A DNA stretch of 7,991 nucleotides from NCBI GenBank assembly GCA_035720945.1, contig DASTNK010000153.1, positions 1-7,991 of the forward strand, given 5' to 3'. Below the pieces are notes generated by a model, which had not been told where the DNA came from, ran no database searches, and saw only the letters and a list, made by a program, of their open reading frames with translations. Shown piece after piece: positions 6,905 through 7,991 of the stretch. How positions within the stretch are numbered: position 1 is the stretch's first letter; each line of letters opens with the position of its first letter. Made by a program: the position numbers and the translations under genes. The stretch is from SCQX01 sp035720945 (GTDB lineage: Bacteria; Pseudomonadota; Gammaproteobacteria; Burkholderiales; Burkholderiaceae_B).

Positions 6905-7918
6905 ATGACCACGGATCACCCTTCAACCCCGGCACACGACATCTCCACCAGCCCGGCTGTCGAGCCGGCTCTGACAGCCGGCGCCGCCGCTATCCGCAAC
7001 GTCGCCGTCATCGGTGCCGGAACCATAGGGGCCAGCTGGGCCGCCTTGTTTCTGGCCCACGGCCTGAACGTCACGATGTGCGACCCCGCCACCAACGCCG
7101 AGGCATCGGCACGCACCCTCATTGGCCAGGCGTGGCCGACGCTGGCGGCGCTCGGTGTTGCGCGCGGCGACGTGCCCTGGACAGCCCTGCGCATGGACGC
7201 CAATCTCGACACCGCCCTGGCTGATACTGAATTCGTCCAGGAAAACGCCCCGGAACGCGAAGACTTCAAGATCGATCTGTTCGCCCGCATGGACGCCGCC
7301 GCGCCACCACACGCCATCCTGGCATCAAGCACGTCCGGCTTGATCATGAGCCGCCTGCAGAGCCGCTGTGAACACCCCGGCCGCTGCGTCATCGGCCATC
7401 CGTTCAACCCACCCCACCTCATCCCGCTGGTCGAAGTCGTGGGGGGTGAGAAAACCTCATCCGACACCATCCTGCGCGCCATGGCATTCTATCGGCGCGT
7501 GGGCAAGCATCCCATCAAAATCAACAAGGAAGTCACGGGCCATGTCGCCAACCGCCTGCAGGCGGCTGTATGGCGCGAGGCCATCCATTTGGCCATGGAG
7601 GGCGTGGCATCCGTCGAAGACATCGATGCAGCCATGGCCTACGGCCCCGGCCTGCGCTGGGCGGTGTTCGGCCCACACATGACATTCCACCTGGGCGGCG
7701 GACAAGGTGGCATGGGCCATTTCCTGGACCACCTGAAAGGCCCCGTGCAAAGCTGGTGGGATGATCTGGGTGATGCGCGCCTGGATGACGCCACGCGCCG
7801 CGCGCTGCTGGACGGACTGGAACAGGAAAGCCGCGGGCGCACCATCAACGATCTCGCCCGCGAGCGCGACACGGCGATCATCCGGATTCTGGCGGCGAAA
7901 AAACAGGCGGGTGTTTGA
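6905..7918 (+). CDS. 3-hydroxyacyl-CoA dehydrogenase family protein, lambda-crystallin/L-gulonate 3-dehydrogenase or carnitine dehydrogenase type
   Basis: The protein has 337 residues. An N-terminal Rossmann domain carries GAGTIG (37-42) and an acidic residue at the end of the second strand (Asp60), which favours NAD over NADP. The catalytic set of 3-hydroxyacyl-CoA dehydrogenases is present with near-identical spacing: Ser144, His165 in GHPFNPPHLIPLVEVVGG, Glu177, and Asn216 in NRLQAA, against Ser137, His158, Glu170 and Asn208 in the human enzyme. The C-terminal helical domain has GPGLRWAVFGP and a GGGQGG stretch, which to my recollection are typical of the lambda-crystallin/L-gulonate 3-dehydrogenase and L-carnitine dehydrogenase branch and not of classical beta-oxidation enzymes. 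About 30 Ala/Pro/Thr-rich residues precede the Rossmann fold. It probably oxidises a 3-hydroxy acid or its CoA ester with NAD; the substrate is not determined. It appears to have its own promoter and ribosome binding site. Confidence 0.88.
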   Translation: MTTDHPSTPAHDISTSPAVEPALTAGAAAIRNVAVIGAGTIGASWAALFLAHGLNVTMCDPATNAEASARTLIGQAWPTLAALGVARGDVPWTALRMDANLDTALADTEFVQENAPEREDFKIDLFARMDAAAPPHAILASSTSGLIMSRLQSRCEHPGRCVIGHPFNPPHLIPLVEVVGGEKTSSDTILRAMAFYRRVGKHPIKINKEVTGHVANRLQAAVWREAIHLAMEGVASVEDIDAAMAYGPGLRWAVFGPHMTFHLGGGQGGMGHFLDHLKGPVQSWWDDLGDARLDDATRRALLDGLEQESRGRTINDLARERDTAIIRILAAKKQAGV

Positions 7919-7991
7919 AGCCCGCTGGGATGTCACACCGACAAACTCCATGGCCCGGATCACGTACCGCCCAGCCCGATTCATCGTCGTC
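7919..7991. other. Non-coding tail at the window end
   Basis: No credible ORF with a ribosome binding site is seen in these 73 bases. A 5-bp GC stem (7907-7911 with 7921-7925) spans the dehydrogenase stop codon but lacks a T-tract, so I do not call a terminator. Confidence 0.5.

Noticed and set aside
7907..7925. GC stem (GCGGG with CCCGC) across the dehydrogenase stop codon as a terminator
   Set aside because: Only 5 strong pairs, overlaps the coding end and has no downstream T-run.

Overview
The window is high-GC bacterial DNA with four plus-strand protein genes, dense spacing and strong GC preference at third codon positions. The gene set suggests a betaproteobacterium of the order Burkholderiales, probably Alcaligenaceae-like (Bordetella/Achromobacter/Pusillimonas type): an outer-membrane phospholipase A, a fused aerobic-type indolepyruvate ferredoxin oxidoreductase, a Gram-negative LTA-synthase-like sulfatase-fold enzyme and a lambda-crystallin-type 3-hydroxyacyl-CoA dehydrogenase. 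The taxonomic placement is inferred from protein resemblance and composition, not from a marker gene. No tRNA, rRNA, CRISPR array, transposase or phage gene is visible.

Layout. (1) 1-1086: 3' part of a pldA-type phospholipase A gene whose start lies left of the window. (2) 1087-1227: intergenic, with a possible sigma70-type promoter, a small GC-rich hairpin and a good ribosome binding site. (3) 1228-4791: one very long gene for a single-chain indolepyruvate ferredoxin oxidoreductase family enzyme. (4) 4797-6710: a membrane-anchored LTA synthase/phosphoglycerol transferase-like protein starting 5 nt after the previous stop, with no clear ribosome binding site, so probably translationally coupled. 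(5) 6711-6904: intergenic, holding a hairpin directly after the stop, five degenerate 20-bp tandem units (6718-6817), a -10-like box, a perfect 5-3-5 dyad and a ribosome binding site. (6) 6905-7918: a 3-hydroxyacyl-CoA dehydrogenase family enzyme. (7) 7919-7991: short non-coding tail.

How the parts relate. The oxidoreductase and the LTA-synthase-like gene look like a two-gene transcription unit, although no metabolic link between 2-oxoacid oxidation and cell-envelope modification is obvious. The phospholipase and the dehydrogenase look independently transcribed. I see no clearly new multi-gene system. The items most worth a second look are the 20-bp periodic array, the coupling of genes 3 and 4, the atypical cysteine spacing in the oxidoreductase, and the long low-complexity linker in the phospholipase.
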